Origin: Isochrysis galbana
Lineage: Eukaryota; Haptophyta; Isochrysidales; Isochrysidaceae
Length of the DNA stretch: 64,000 nt
Direction of reading: 5' to 3'
NCBI GenBank assembly: GCA_018136815.1
Contig: CM030934.1
Location: forward strand, 1,582,979-1,646,978
Both the position numbers and the translations under genes were made by a program. How positions within the stretch are numbered: position 1 is the stretch's first letter; each line of letters begins with the position of its first letter. Below the pieces are notes generated by a model that ran no database searches, was not told where the DNA came from, and was given only the letters and a program-made list of their open reading frames with translations. Of this stretch, positions 17,968-27,493 are shown piece after piece.

Positions 17968-18951
17968 TGTCGCATTCGCGAATCGACACTCGTAAGGCTT
18001 CTCTTCGTCGTTCGGTATTATCGTTATAATTCTCTCGTTCTCGTTCTCGGTCAAAAGCTTCGCTTGGATGCATAGGATCTTGGGTTGTGGAGCGCCCTCT
18101 CTCTTTCTCTCGAAAGAGAAGGGAAGTTTCCCCACCCTTCTTCCTCCTAGACGCCTCGCCAATAGGATTAATTCGCTATCTTCTCCGCGCTTCTCTATCT
18201 ACTTCAGTGATTGCAATTAGGTTTAATTTGCAATCTCTTCGCATCTCCCCCTTAGGCTCACCGCATCTCTCTCGTCTTATTCGATAAGTCTTTTGGAATC
18301 CTGTGCGGCAGGATTGCCCCTCGTTTCCGTTATGGTGCGATTCCCCTTCCAGACGGGATCGCCGCGACAGATCGCCTTCTGATCGTCGTCCGTCGTTGTC
18401 TGGCCGGAGTGTTTGGGTTTGATTTCAGTCGAGTTATGTGAGAAAGTCGTGGGGCGAGAGTCGGGGTGTTTTCCTGGGTGTCTCTGTCCGTCGTCCTGTC
18501 GTCAGTCGTCATCCGTCGTCGCTCTCGCTCTCGTCGCTCTCGCTCTCGTAACACTCATACCCAACAACCTCGCCTCTCCTCACCAGCCCCTGCCATCACA
18601 GCCCTCCTCTCACTCGCCCTCGCCTCTCGCCGCTCGTTCGATGTCGCTTTCGCCGCCGTCCTCGCCCTCGCTCAAGCCCGCCTGCCCGCCTTCCTCTGCT
18701 GACGGGCTTCAGCCCGTCAGCACCTCCGAAGTCGTCTCCCTCGCCGCGCCTGCCGCCGGCTTGGCCCCTTCCTCATTGCCCTCAGGCCCTAAGGGCCTTC
18801 CCAATTCGTCACCGCCCTCCCGCCTTATTCCTCTGCTGACGGGCTTCAGCCCGTCAGCGAATCCGAAGTCGGTCCCTCCCCGCGCCTGCCGCTGCTACGG
18901 CTCGCTCCTCATTGCCCTCAGACCGACCCTATGGGTCTGCCCAATTCGTCA
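17968..18951 (+). mobile_element. LTR-retrotransposon solo LTR (fossil), copy 1
   Basis: It starts TGTCGCATTCGCG and ends CAATTCGTCA, like 38393-39240, to which it is closely similar over some 840 bp. Its 3' end carries the palindromic module GCTGACGGGC...GCCCGTCAGC twice (18701-18811 and 18835-18951), where the other copy has it once. It abuts LINE ORF2 sequence at 18952. No matching 5-bp flanks are seen, unlike copy 2, so it may have been rearranged after insertion. No internal coding region is present. Confidence 0.6.
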
Positions 18952-19143
18952 CAGACAGCCGAAAAGAGGATTATAGATGTGAACGACTTACATCCTTTAT
19001 TCACATTAGGCCCAGTGCCTCCGCCACCTCTAGCTCTAGCTTCGACTACTCCAGGCTCAGCCGGGGCCGCGCCGCCGCCCTCGGCAGGTGGCCCCGAGAA
19101 GAGACGCGCCGGCGCGCTCCATCGCAACCAATGGAAAAACTAA
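18952..19143 (+). mobile_element. LINE ORF2 extreme C-terminus
   Basis: It encodes EKRIIDVNDLHPLFTLG directly after the LTR, matching KKRIDMNDVYPIFTLG of the LINE at 10321-12629, then a Pro/Ala-rich tail and a stop at 19141-19143. It is a remnant of the LINE that received the LTR. Confidence 0.7.
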
Positions 19144-19420
19144 GGCTGTTCCAACTCCAGGTGCGGGAAAGTTATGCATGGCCGCGCGTGTGGTCAGAAT
19201 ATGAACAAGTCTTTTTAAATTAAGTTCCAGCTTCGTGAGATGAATCCTACATTGTAGGATGAAGTTGCCAAGTAGTTACGTGAGAGCGCGGTCTTACTAA
19301 CGCAGTGTGACTAGATTGCTCCTCAGCGCTCTTGATCGACTAGACACGCACTTGTCCATGCATAATATATGAGGGGGGAGGAATTGCAAAGCGTTCATGC
19401 AGTGATAAGCACCTTGAGTC
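19144..19420. other. Spacer with 17-bp palindrome
   Basis: ATCCTACATTGTAGGAT (near 19245) is a perfect hairpin. Otherwise this is the presumed 3' region of the minus-strand gene that follows. Confidence 0.3.
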
Positions 19421-20382
19421 TCATTGCGATGAGGCCGCGGCTGGCTCTTGGGTGCTAGCTGTTGCTGCCGGTCTAGGAGTCTTGACAACTTTGCCCTGGA
19501 ATGATTGATTGAGATGGCCACCAAGTTGTTGCGTCGGCCTGCGCACCAACTCAACGTTTGACTTCACCGTCTTGTCTGCAGTCTGAGAAATTGAACGAAC
19601 TAGCATGGAGGCGTGCGAAGACTCTAGCGATTCCCTGCGGGCAGCCCCCTTCTCTCGCAGCCTGTCGCCAAGATCCTTGGCTGATTCAACCTTCCACTCT
19701 TTCTTGATGTACAATGTGCCAATGATCCCACCCACGACTACAATCATCGAGGCGATGCCAAGCGCACCTGGTTGTCAGGGCGAAAGCAGAAGCCTCAGCA
19801 CGCGGATGAATCCTTAGTGGAGTCTGGCATTGGAGGGGCTAGTGCACGGACTCAGAACTGCGCGCACCCTGGCTGACAGCAACTGGAGCGACGGCCCCCT
19901 TCTTCCCCATCACGACATACTGCGATGATGGCCGCAGGTTGTTCGACACATAGTTGATGCGATCAGTGGTCATGTCATGGCGCGCCTCACTCGCCAAACC
20001 GGTTGGAGGTGTCACAGCGCGTGAAACTGAGGTCGCATTGAGGTAGGACTCCTCAGCCTCCTTCTTTGTGACAGAAGGCAGCTCGACCACTGATCCCCAC
20101 ACCTGCACCAGTAGGGAGTGGGTGGGTTGGAGGGATGTGGTATGCCTTACTATTCGGCCAGGTCTGAGTCATTGGATATGAGCCGTCTGAGTGGACCGTG
20201 CCTTCGAACCGCCCGCTGGAGGTTGAGGGGGTGAGGGGGGGGGGCATGCGTGTGCGTAGAGGCGGCGGGCGCGCGCCTTGACGTTGATGGCACCACCAGG
20301 CTTCTTCTGCGCCTCGGCGAGCTGGTCGTTGGGCGGCGCTTGAGCCGGCGACCCAGCCGTCCATTTCGACTTGACGGTGCAT
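19421..20382 (-). CDS. Single-pass membrane protein of unknown function, three exons, 272 aa
   Basis: Exons on the minus strand are 20382-20146, 20102-19868 and 19767-19421. The second intron is canonical (GTGCGC to CAG) and restores SQ|GALGIA. The first would be a 43-bp intron with a GC donor (AAG|GCATAC), the only join I found that keeps the frame, so exon 1 is less sure. The middle exon is soluble (VELPSVTKKEAEESYLNATS, DRINYVSNNLRPSSQYVVMG). One membrane helix follows at about residues 158-178 (GIASMIVVVGGIIGTLYI), then a basic segment (KKEWKVESAKDLGDRLREKG) and a long polar tail. The layout is that of a tail- or mid-anchored organelle membrane protein. I do not recognise the family. Confidence 0.55.
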
Positions 20383-21019
20383 AGTGCGCGAGAGTGTGGA
20401 CCCAGAGCGCACAGGGCACCGCGGACGGGGCGGCAAATCGTCATCATCTTTCTTTCTCTTCCTCTCTCTCTTGGTCCATGGCCAATGCGAACGCGCAAGC
20501 AGCGCAAAGAAAGAAGAAAGGAGTTGTACTCGGGGAAATATGTGGAAATCGGAGAAGAGAGGGAAGTCCACCAGAGAGTGGAAGAGAGCGAGGAAGAAGA
20601 GAGGGGGAGGAGCGGAGGGAGGAGAGAATAATAGCGGGAGCGATAAACATTCCAATACTCAGACACCTGCACGCAGTACCAGGAGAGAGTGAGATAGAGA
20701 GAAACAGAGAGAGTAGCGGGGGGGCGCGCGGGGGGGGGGGGGGGGGGGGGGGGGGAGGCAGCAAATTTTCCTTTGCGGGTGATTTTCTTTTTGGAAAGCA
20801 CTTGACCATGAACGCTGCCGTCTGCCGTCCGTCACCATTAGAGGGATTTTGCATCGGTTGAAACAGCGGAACAGCGGGTTACAAGACGTGCTACGCCTCC
20901 ATCGCAACGGAGTTTCAACCGCCTCGCAAAAGGACAACTCGGCAGAAATAGGTTAAAACTTTGGAGTTGACGCGAGATCGCCCTGAGAGAGGGGAGAGCG
21001 CCGCTCGCCGGGACGAGAG
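20383..21019. other. Intergenic region with long G-tract
   Basis: It lies between two divergent genes. There is a run of about 26 G near 20730-20755 and GA/TC-rich low-complexity sequence at 20450-20720. It probably holds both promoters, but no clear motif is seen. Confidence 0.4.
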
Positions 21020-21586
21020 ATGCCGACCCGCCCCTTCAACGCGCAGGAGCTGCGTGAGTCCGAGCTCGCGCTCTCAGCGGCGATGCTGCTGGAGATGACG
21101 AGGTGCCGGCGGCAGGCGTCGCTGCGGCGCCAGGGCCGGCACAGTGAGGCGCAGCGGCACAGCCGCCTCAATGAGGTGGCGATGCTTGCGTTCGCGGCGG
21201 AGTCGCTTCTTCGCTCGACACGCTCGCGCATTGGGCCAGAGCGCCTGTCGCTGGCGCGTCTGGAGCGCGAGACGGCGGAGGCAGGTGGCGGCCATGGGAT
21301 TGTGGTGCGCGACGTCTACGCACGCTTCGGTGTTCGCCTCGAGGACTTGCCTGTCAGAGCAAGGCTCATCTCACTCTTGGAGATTGCCTGCGAGGGCGCG
21401 CCGGCAGCTAGCGCGGAATGCGGTTCTTGCGGGGAGCTCATGGAGCTTTCCTCGGGGTTGACTACGGGCATGGTGATCGACGCACGACGCATGACGCACG
21501 GAGGGCGCGGGAGTGCGGAAGGAGGCTTGTGGGAGGTGGTGGCAGGCGACTGGGGGTGGCTCAGGCGCGTGCTTGACTTGTATTGA
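21020..21586 (+). CDS. Hypothetical protein, single exon, 188 aa
   Basis: The frame is open from ATG at 21020 to TGA at 21584-21586. The first half is a charged, Leu/Ala/Arg-rich helix pair (ELRESELALSAAMLLEMTRC, RLNEVAMLAFAAESLLRSTR) that may form a coiled coil. The second half holds two Cys (CGSCGELM) and ends WGWLRRVLDLY. Codon use is GC-rich like neighbouring host genes. There is no signal peptide, membrane segment or known motif. GC-rich DNA produces long chance frames, but the helical periodicity and good start context (GAGATGCC) favour a real gene. Confidence 0.45.
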   Translation: MPTRPFNAQELRESELALSAAMLLEMTRCRRQASLRRQGRHSEAQRHSRLNEVAMLAFAAESLLRSTRSRIGPERLSLARLERETAEAGGGHGIVVRDVYARFGVRLEDLPVRARLISLLEIACEGAPAASAECGSCGELMELSSGLTTGMVIDARRMTHGGRGSAEGGLWEVVAGDWGWLRRVLDLY

Positions 21587-23307
21587 CTCGTTGCTCGTTG
21601 ACTCGGGGTATAGACTCGGGAACTCGGGGGGGCTCGCTTTGGAACACGACGAAGTTGCTACAAAAAGCTCGAGGACACCGAGCCACACAAACTAACCCAA
21701 ACGGGGCGAAAACTAACCACACCTGGACGGACGGCCAGGCGTCGGCACCAGGGCAACTCAGCAACGCGCAGACATGCGATAGAGGGGAGGCCGACACAAC
21801 GAGGGCAGATCTCGTTGGGGAGATATGACCGATAGACGAGAGAAGACAACAGACGGTCATGGAACTTTTGATGACATCGAGAGAAGGTAAGAGAAGAGGG
21901 CCGGAGGCGACGGACGGCACACCGAGGGAAAGAACCTGCCGCGGGGGGGGGCGAGGGACCGAAGGCACGGCGGGGCAGCGTGGGAGGGCGCGCGAGGCCA
22001 ATCTCGGGCCGGCAGCCTCGCCGGAGCGGCAGACCATTAGATCTCGAACATATAGACAATGCCTTGGGTAGGCAGACGGTAGGGTATCCACGACGCTCTC
22101 CGGCCGGTGCGCGGTCACGCGTGCAATGGTGTCGGACAGGGACGGGGTTGGTCGACAGCGTGGTTGCTCGGGTGAATTCGTCGTCAAACTGGTCGTCGTC
22201 TCTTCGGGTACTCCGACGAACTAAGTTTATACTTAGTTCGCCCATGGGGGGGCACGAGCCCCCCTCTCTCTCCACTCCTCCCCTGCCATGGGGGAGGATC
22301 CACCCACTCTCCTGGCACGCCTGATGGCTTGCCAGGAGCACACAGCCATGCTGACCCATTCCTCTCCCCACAGGCCCGCCTGACTCGCCCGCCCTGGCCC
22401 GTCGTGGCCTGCCCATTCCTCTGACCAGCCCCTCCTCCCCCTGGGCCCCCCTGTTCAGGACCCCCCAGCCAGCTCCAGTCGACCCGCAGGGGCTCGGAGC
22501 GCTAGCGAGGGAGAGGCAGGAGGGGCCAGGGCCATGCCCCAGCCTCACCTGCCCCCTGAGCTGTGCTCCCAGGCCCTGCAGGCCATCTGGGGACCTGAGC
22601 GAGGGGCCGCAGGCGCGCGCCATGGGCCCCGCCGCGGGGAAGAGAGGAGGAAAAGGGAAGAGGGAGGGGAGGGGGGAGCGGCAGCTCTCCCCTCCGGCAG
22701 AAACGTGTCTTCTCGCCCCGTTTGGGTAAGAGAAGACGGGGGCGCCAGAGCCAGGAGGGAAGGGCCGCGGCTCGCCGCGGCCACTCGCTCGGGCGAGGGA
22801 GATTAGCGCTCTAGGCCCCTAAACTCACGATTGCCCCCCCCCCCCTGCGTTGTTTTACCCGAAAGGGGTTTTCCCCCAGCGTGGCCTCGAGGAGAGGGTG
22901 TGCTGGGGTGCGTAGGGTCGGTGCTTGCACTGGGGGGAGGACAAATATCGAGGGGAGGGGGCAATGCCCCCCCCCCGGTACCACTCGGACACCTGGCTCG
23001 CCAGGCATGGCGGGAGTCCGGGGCTGAAAAGTTGTGTCCAATTAGCTAGTGGGGTTGGCTAGGATATAACATTTTAATTTTAATTTAATTCTTCGGGTAC
23101 TCCGACTGCCGCTATCGTGGCAGAGGTCCTAGAGGCGTCGTCCTCGTTGGTAGCGGTACAGGGTGATAGCTTGGGACTAGTGTAGCCCAGGCCTCTCTTG
23201 TCGGTGGGGTGCCTCGGGTGGTCGGACATCTTTTCCCAATCTTTCTCGAGACGGGCTTGGGCTTCTGTCTTGCGGACAAAAAATTCCGTCCTAGAAACTA
23301 GGACCAC
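21561..23307 (-). pseudogene. ORF of unknown function interrupted by a retroelement insertion
   Basis: On the minus strand an open frame runs from at least 23307 to 23090, is broken by the element 23089-22218, and resumes after one copy of the 17-bp target duplication. Removing 889 bp keeps exactly the same frame, down to a stop at 21561. The pre-insertion product would have had about 280 residues. The first part looks like normal coding sequence (KTEAQARLEKDWEKMSDHPR); the last 100 residues are low-complexity and may be run-on. The region is downstream of the LINE endonuclease at 23886 and could be part of that LINE or of a host gene. Confidence 0.45.
22218..23089 (+). mobile_element. Non-autonomous retroelement with leader hairpin and 17-bp target duplication
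   Basis: TCTTCGGGTACTCCGAC occurs at 22201-22217 and again at 23090-23106. The element between them starts GAACTAAG and ends in TTTTAATTTTAATTTAAT. Its first bases form the leader hairpin (CTAAGT 22221-22226, TTAT, ACTTAG 22231-22236), then TTCGCCCATGGGGGG. The body shares about 380 bp with 16852-17240 and 37633-38004. The second half is unique here and has no long protein. The exact duplication proves that the hairpin is the true 5' terminus of the element. Confidence 0.85.
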
Positions 23308-23339
23308 GTCCTAGAAAATTCTTGGATTTCTAGGACTCT

Positions 23340-23885
23340 GCCGATCATGCCTCCATTATAGCCTATGGTGAGCTTATGAGACATCCCATCACCTGAAGCA
23401 AACCATCTCCACATCCCATTCAACCTTAGCTCTCCCCATGACCAACTCTGCGGAGCTTGTCTTTGCTTACTTTTGCTACCACATTCATCATGCGGTGCTG
23501 CACTCGGGCGTCCGCTCGCACCAGAGGAGTTTTATTTTAGACCTTTTGGAGCAGTAGGCTAGCGGATTGGACACTTAGATGACAAAACCAAGCTTGGTGG
23601 TCACTGAAGGTCTCAAAGAGGGCAGTCAAAGCAACATTTCATCTCCTGGGGACCATGGGTAGAAGAGCTCCCCATTGGGTGGTATCAGCCATTTCTCCCG
23701 TTTCTAGGACAAGCAGCAATTCCGACCAGGTGACCCGTAAACGCGTCACAAAACTTGGTGTTGCTGAGGGAATGGTGCCTAGGTACACCTGGAACATTTA
23801 ATGAGGACATGCATGTGGTAACTCAATAGCCAAGGTTTGGGACAAAATAACATGGTATGCTCATGCTCTTACCTAGCAAAGTCCG
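23340..23885. other. Stretch of lower GC content, unassigned
   Basis: The composition is milder than the surroundings. There is no frame of note and no similarity to other parts of the window. It sits where the LINE on the minus strand should continue past its endonuclease, so it may be an insertion or unrelated flank. Confidence 0.3.
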
Positions 23886-24410
23886 TCACCTACCCCCGAT
23901 ATTAGTGTATGGCCCAGCTCCCCGGGTCGTCTTAGTGTCCCTGTGAACATTCTCGACGCAGTTGAAATCTCCTGCTAGTATGGTCCGTGGGTTTATTTCC
24001 GCGGAAGCGTGTATTAGTTTAATCTCCTCTTTTCTCTTGCTGGGCTGCGCACTTAAGTATACTGAAGCTAAGGTCGCTGACTCCGATCCTATTGTAGATT
24101 TTATTAGAATGAGCCTACCCGGTATGACCACAACCTCAGAAACAACTACTATGTCCTTCCGATCCGTTCTAATGGCTATCGCCACTCCGCCGTCCGGGTC
24201 TCCCCTAGACGCGGGAGAGTGGTGCCACTCCCATCCTAGGGAGCGGGCAACCCTTGGCGCCCTCAGGTGCCAGCCGTCACCGTAGTGATGGATTTCTTGT
24301 AGGAAAAGAATGTGTATTCCTCCTATTTTCGCTTGCGCTAGTGTAGATACTAACTTGTGTTTAGCTCCATTCAAATTGTATGTGGCAATCTTGATTTCGC
24401 TACTATTCAC
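23886..24410 (-). CDS. LINE APE-type endonuclease domain (ORF2 N-terminus)
   Basis: It begins around GTGAATAG, overlapping the ORF1 stop by eight bases, and has no ATG. It encodes IATYNLNGAKHK, ILFLQEIHHYG, a GGVAIAIR block, SVYLSAQP and ILAGDFNCVE. These are the Asn, Glu, Tyr and Asp-x-Asn signatures of apurinic-type endonucleases that nick the target in LINE integration. The frame ends soon after DFNCVE, so the C-terminal SDH motif and all of the reverse transcriptase are missing. Confidence 0.8.
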   Translation of the reverse strand: MNSSEIKIATYNLNGAKHKLVSTLAQAKIGGIHILFLQEIHHYGDGWHLRAPRVARSLGWEWHHSPASRGDPDGGVAIAIRTDRKDIVVVSEVVVIPGRLILIKSTIGSESATLASVYLSAQPSKRKEEIKLIHASAEINPRTILAGDFNCVENVHRDTKTTRGAGPYTNIGGR

Positions 24411-26055
24411 CGTGGCGGTACAAACAGCTGACTCCGTTTACACAGTATCCGGGATATGCTTTGTTGGGTTTGAGATTGCACTTTACCATACAAGTTTGCT
24501 TGCCCGTCTTGGGATCCTTCGTCCAACATCCAGGGATGTCGTGACTAGATGAGCATTGAACGATTTGCCGCCCTTTCAGGCGGTTGTTTTTGCATTCGCC
24601 TGCCATGAAGCGGCGGCATGGTGCCGCCGCCCCGAGTCCCATCATGGCCCGGTAATCCATGGCGTTACTGGCTTCACGCTGCTTTTTGCGTTGTTCCGCT
24701 TTCGCCTTGTCTTGCTCGCAAGTACATTGGCGAAAGCTTACTTGGTTTTTGCGTAGATAGGATATGGCCCACGGTTTGTCGTAGCCTTTGCATCCTCCCG
24801 GGGCGCCATGTATGGCTATCTCTCCCTCCGGGGTTACGCATTCCACTGAAGAGCGGACCGCATAATCGAGATTGAAGTTCTCTCCGTCGTCGAGAGTTAC
24901 GTGAAAGTTACGCGGGAAGCGGTGCCCCAAGGCAGACGTGTCCGTGTAAACGTAGAAGTGCCAAATCGGGCGTTTGCCTGATTCGACTTTTACAATTCCT
25001 TCTAATGCAGTTTTGGCGCGTTGTTGATTGCCCCTAAGAACGTGAAAGCCTTCGCGCTCTAGAGCACTTGCCAAGTGGCGCGTCTTGGTCTTGTACGCTT
25101 TAACCGGGTCGAAAATGCGGAAGACTATGTAAGTGGCGATCTCCTTGAGTGAGGACCGGATTGCGCTAGATTTGCGCGGGGCTTGGTCGGCTAGCGTGCC
25201 ATAGGTGACCCCGAATTCGTGCGGGATTCCTGAGAGAACAGTTTGGAGTTTGTCGCCATAGGCGGCCTTAAATTGTCCGTGCGCATCATCATCTACGTAG
25301 AAGATCCAAGGGCCTTTACGGCCCTTGTCCATCCCGTCTGGTGTAGCATCAAGGCCTTCCAGCCTGGAGAGAAGGAATTTCATGAAGGTGGCAACATCTT
25401 CGCTCTTAATGTCCTTTTTGTCTTCAGCTAGCTGAGCTAGCTGAATGAAAAAAGGTGTGTCTTCAGGCTCTTCCTCATCATCTAGAGGGGGGGGTGCGAG
25501 TTGGTTGGTGCTGTTGGCAATCGGTTTTGGCTCCGACCGCGGGTCCGCTCGCTTACGCGAGGGCGGCGGGGGTTGTTGGGTGGGTTGAGAAGGAACCAAC
25601 TGTGCTCCTGTTGGTTGCTTTCCCTTTGGGCCAGCCGCCTCGGCGTACGATTTCTGGGAGTTGTTCTTTGAAGGGTTGGAGGCCGTAAAGGCTCCCAGGA
25701 TGGATTGTTGTGTGTAGTGCCCGCCCACGAGGGGTGCACAGTTGGTAGGAGTTGCCTCCATGGGGGTGGCAACAGAGCTGCCACACCCCATGGGGAGTCC
25801 TTGAATGGGTGGCGTGGCGGCAGGTGGTGGCGGCTGAGCCTGTGTCTGGCTCTGTTGGTCTAGGGGGAACAGGGCTCTGCCTGTTCCCACCTTCTGTGAG
25901 GTCTGGCCGGCGGGAGGAGGTGGAAGCATGTCGACGTCTTCGTCGGCTGGGGCGGCGGCTTGCGCGCGCTTGGGCTCCGGTGGCTTCGGGCGGCCCCGTT
26001 GGGGCGTCGTGACTGCGGTGGGCTGAAGGGTGGGAGGCGGCGCGGCGCGCTCCAT
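24403..26055 (-). CDS. LINE ORF1 protein with zinc-finger motifs
   Basis: The product has 550 residues counting from ATGGAGCGCGC at 26055; the longer upstream extension is not shared by other copies. ORF1 proteins of LINEs bind the element RNA and chaperone target-primed reverse transcription. Order: a Pro/Gln-rich disordered N-terminus (about 1-200); a domain matching GPWHIAV...QQFKERYGD of the 47581 copy; a second, similarly patterned domain (PIWHFYVYTD...FHVTLDD); and a Cys/His region (CRRFMAGECKN, CSSSHDIPG, CVNGVSCLYRHGE) like two CCCH fingers. The two middle domains may be RRM-like, which I infer from pattern only. Translation of the endonuclease would need frameshifting or reinitiation, because its frame overlaps the stop. 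Confidence 0.75.
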   Translation of the reverse strand: MERAAPPPTLQPTAVTTPQRGRPKPPEPKRAQAAAPADEDVDMLPPPPAGQTSQKVGTGRALFPLDQQSQTQAQPPPPAATPPIQGLPMGCGSSVATPMEATPTNCAPLVGGHYTQQSILGAFTASNPSKNNSQKSYAEAAGPKGKQPTGAQLVPSQPTQQPPPPSRKRADPRSEPKPIANSTNQLAPPPLDDEEEPEDTPFFIQLAQLAEDKKDIKSEDVATFMKFLLSRLEGLDATPDGMDKGRKGPWIFYVDDDAHGQFKAAYGDKLQTVLSGIPHEFGVTYGTLADQAPRKSSAIRSSLKEIATYIVFRIFDPVKAYKTKTRHLASALEREGFHVLRGNQQRAKTALEGIVKVESGKRPIWHFYVYTDTSALGHRFPRNFHVTLDDGENFNLDYAVRSSVECVTPEGEIAIHGAPGGCKGYDKPWAISYLRKNQVSFRQCTCEQDKAKAEQRKKQREASNAMDYRAMMGLGAAAPCRRFMAGECKNNRLKGRQIVQCSSSHDIPGCWTKDPKTGKQTCMVKCNLKPNKAYPGYCVNGVSCLYRHGE

Positions 26056-26234
26056 CGCTAAAACTATAACGATAGTTTTCGAGAGGCCCAACACAACAAG
26101 CACCAGCACAAACAAGAGCCAACACCAAACACTCAACACACAAAAACCTCGAAGGAGGGCGACACCGGCACGGACTCTATGAACCCCAAGGACCCCGATG
26201 AACCTTGACCACACACGGGACTAACCCCACCCCC

Positions 26235-26715
26235 CACCCCGGCCACACAGGTGGCCCTCCTCGATGAAGACCTCGAGCCAATGCCCGAGGAGGAAGCGGA
26301 GTTCCCCATAGATCAAAAAATCATCATCACCTTCACGGCGTACGAAAAGGGTCACAAAGCCAAGGACGAAGAGACCCTTGGCGCCATCACCGCGCACCTC
26401 AACAAGCTCGAGGGAGTGGACCTCGAGCCAGACTTCCTGTCCAAAAACGCCTCCGGCCCTTGGGAGATTTTAGTAACGGCGGATTGCGCCAACCAGTTTC
26501 GCGAAATGTACAAGGACGTGGCGGACTTTCGCAAGGCGGGCATCCCATGCCCGATAGCGGTCAAATACCAGACCCTTGACGAGAAAACCAAGAGCCTCCC
26601 ACGGGCGTCGGACAAGGCGATAGCTGGAGCCTTCAGGGACGTCTCGGCGCACCTCGTGGTACGTGGTACGCAATTACAAATTCGAGCTGAAAAACCTCAT
26701 CACCATCAGCACGCT
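26235..26715 (+). mobile_element. LINE ORF1 internal fragment, opposite orientation
   Basis: It encodes LEGVDLEPDFLSKNASGPWE, then CANQFREMYKDVADF, RDVSAHLVV and (after a one-base shift near 26660) NYKFELKNLITISTLA, matching the middle of ORF1 at 47581-49737. It abuts the 5' part of another copy in inverted orientation at about 26716. Confidence 0.8.
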
Positions 26716-27163
26716 CGCGCCTCAGCGTACGACTTCTGTGCCGAGTTGTTGGGAGGGTTGGAAACCGTAAAGGCTCCAAGGATTGATTGTTGAGTCAAGT
26801 GCCCGCCCCCGAGGGGTGCATTGAAGGTAGGAGTTGCCACCATGGGGGTGGCAGCAAGGCTGCCACCCACCATGGGGAGTCCTTGTTGCGTTGGCATGGC
26901 GGCAGAGGCTGGCGGCAGGGCCAGGGGCTGGCTCTGTTGGTCTGCAGGGAACAGGACTCTGCCTGTTCCCTGCTTGTGTGGCTGTTGAGGAGGCGAGGGC
27001 GGTAGGATCATGTCCACGTCGCTGTCGGTCAGGGGGGCAGCCTGCGAGCGCTTCGGCTCCGGCGGCTTGGGGCGGCCCCGGTGGGGCGTCGTGGCGGCGG
27101 GGGGCTGGGAGGTGGGAGCGGTCGGCGCGCGCTCCATCGCTAAAACTATAACAATAGTTTTGG
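26716..27163 (-). mobile_element. LINE 5' end: leader hairpin plus ORF1 N-terminus
   Basis: The hairpin AAAACTAT-TGTT-ATAGTTTT (27161-27142) precedes ATG at 27137. The encoded MERAPTAPTSQPPAATTPHR to SYAEA is closely similar to the start of the ORF1 at 26055, and both carry a CCATGGGGGTGGCA-type inverted repeat within the coding region (about 26841-26874 here and 25760-25792 there). Confidence 0.85.
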
Positions 27164-27354
27164 AGTGTTGGGGTTTGAAGTTCTCTCAGCAACTCGCCGC
27201 GGTCACCAGCGCTATCGAACGGGGCCGACTCCCTCCTGCTCTAGTCCAGGCAGCCAGCCCGCCTCCACCTCCATCCGGCGCTGAGGGGTGTCGTGATAGT
27301 ACTGGGCTAGTGGCAGCGTAGTGGTACTAACGCTCAAATGTTATATATATATAT

Positions 27355-27493
27355 GCCCGCCTTCCTCTGCTGACGGGCTGAAGCCCGTCAGCGTCTCCGA
27401 AGTTGTCCCCTCCGCCGCACCTGCCGCCGGTATCGCTCCCTCCTCATTGGCCTCAGACCCAATCCCAATGGGTCTGCCCAATTCCAAATCGTC
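27355..27493 (+). mobile_element. LTR 3'-end fragment (fossil)
   Basis: It matches the end module of the LTRs at 17968-18951 and 38393-39240, including the palindrome GCTGACGGGC...GCCCGTCAGC and the TCGTCA terminus. It is a small isolated remnant. Confidence 0.55.

Larger units (their letters stand above)
23886..26080 (-). mobile_element. LINE 5' half with leader, ORF1 and endonuclease
   Basis: On the minus strand, the leader hairpin AAAACTAT-CGTT-ATAGTTTT (26079-26060) is followed four bases later by the ORF1 ATG (26055). ORF1 ends at 24403, the endonuclease frame follows to 23886, and similarity ends there. The reverse transcriptase is missing, so the copy is 3'-truncated or broken by later events. 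Confidence 0.8.

Noticed and set aside
17968-18075. Protein-coding frames inside the LTR
   Set aside because: They are not conserved between the two LTR copies and reflect C/T-rich sequence.
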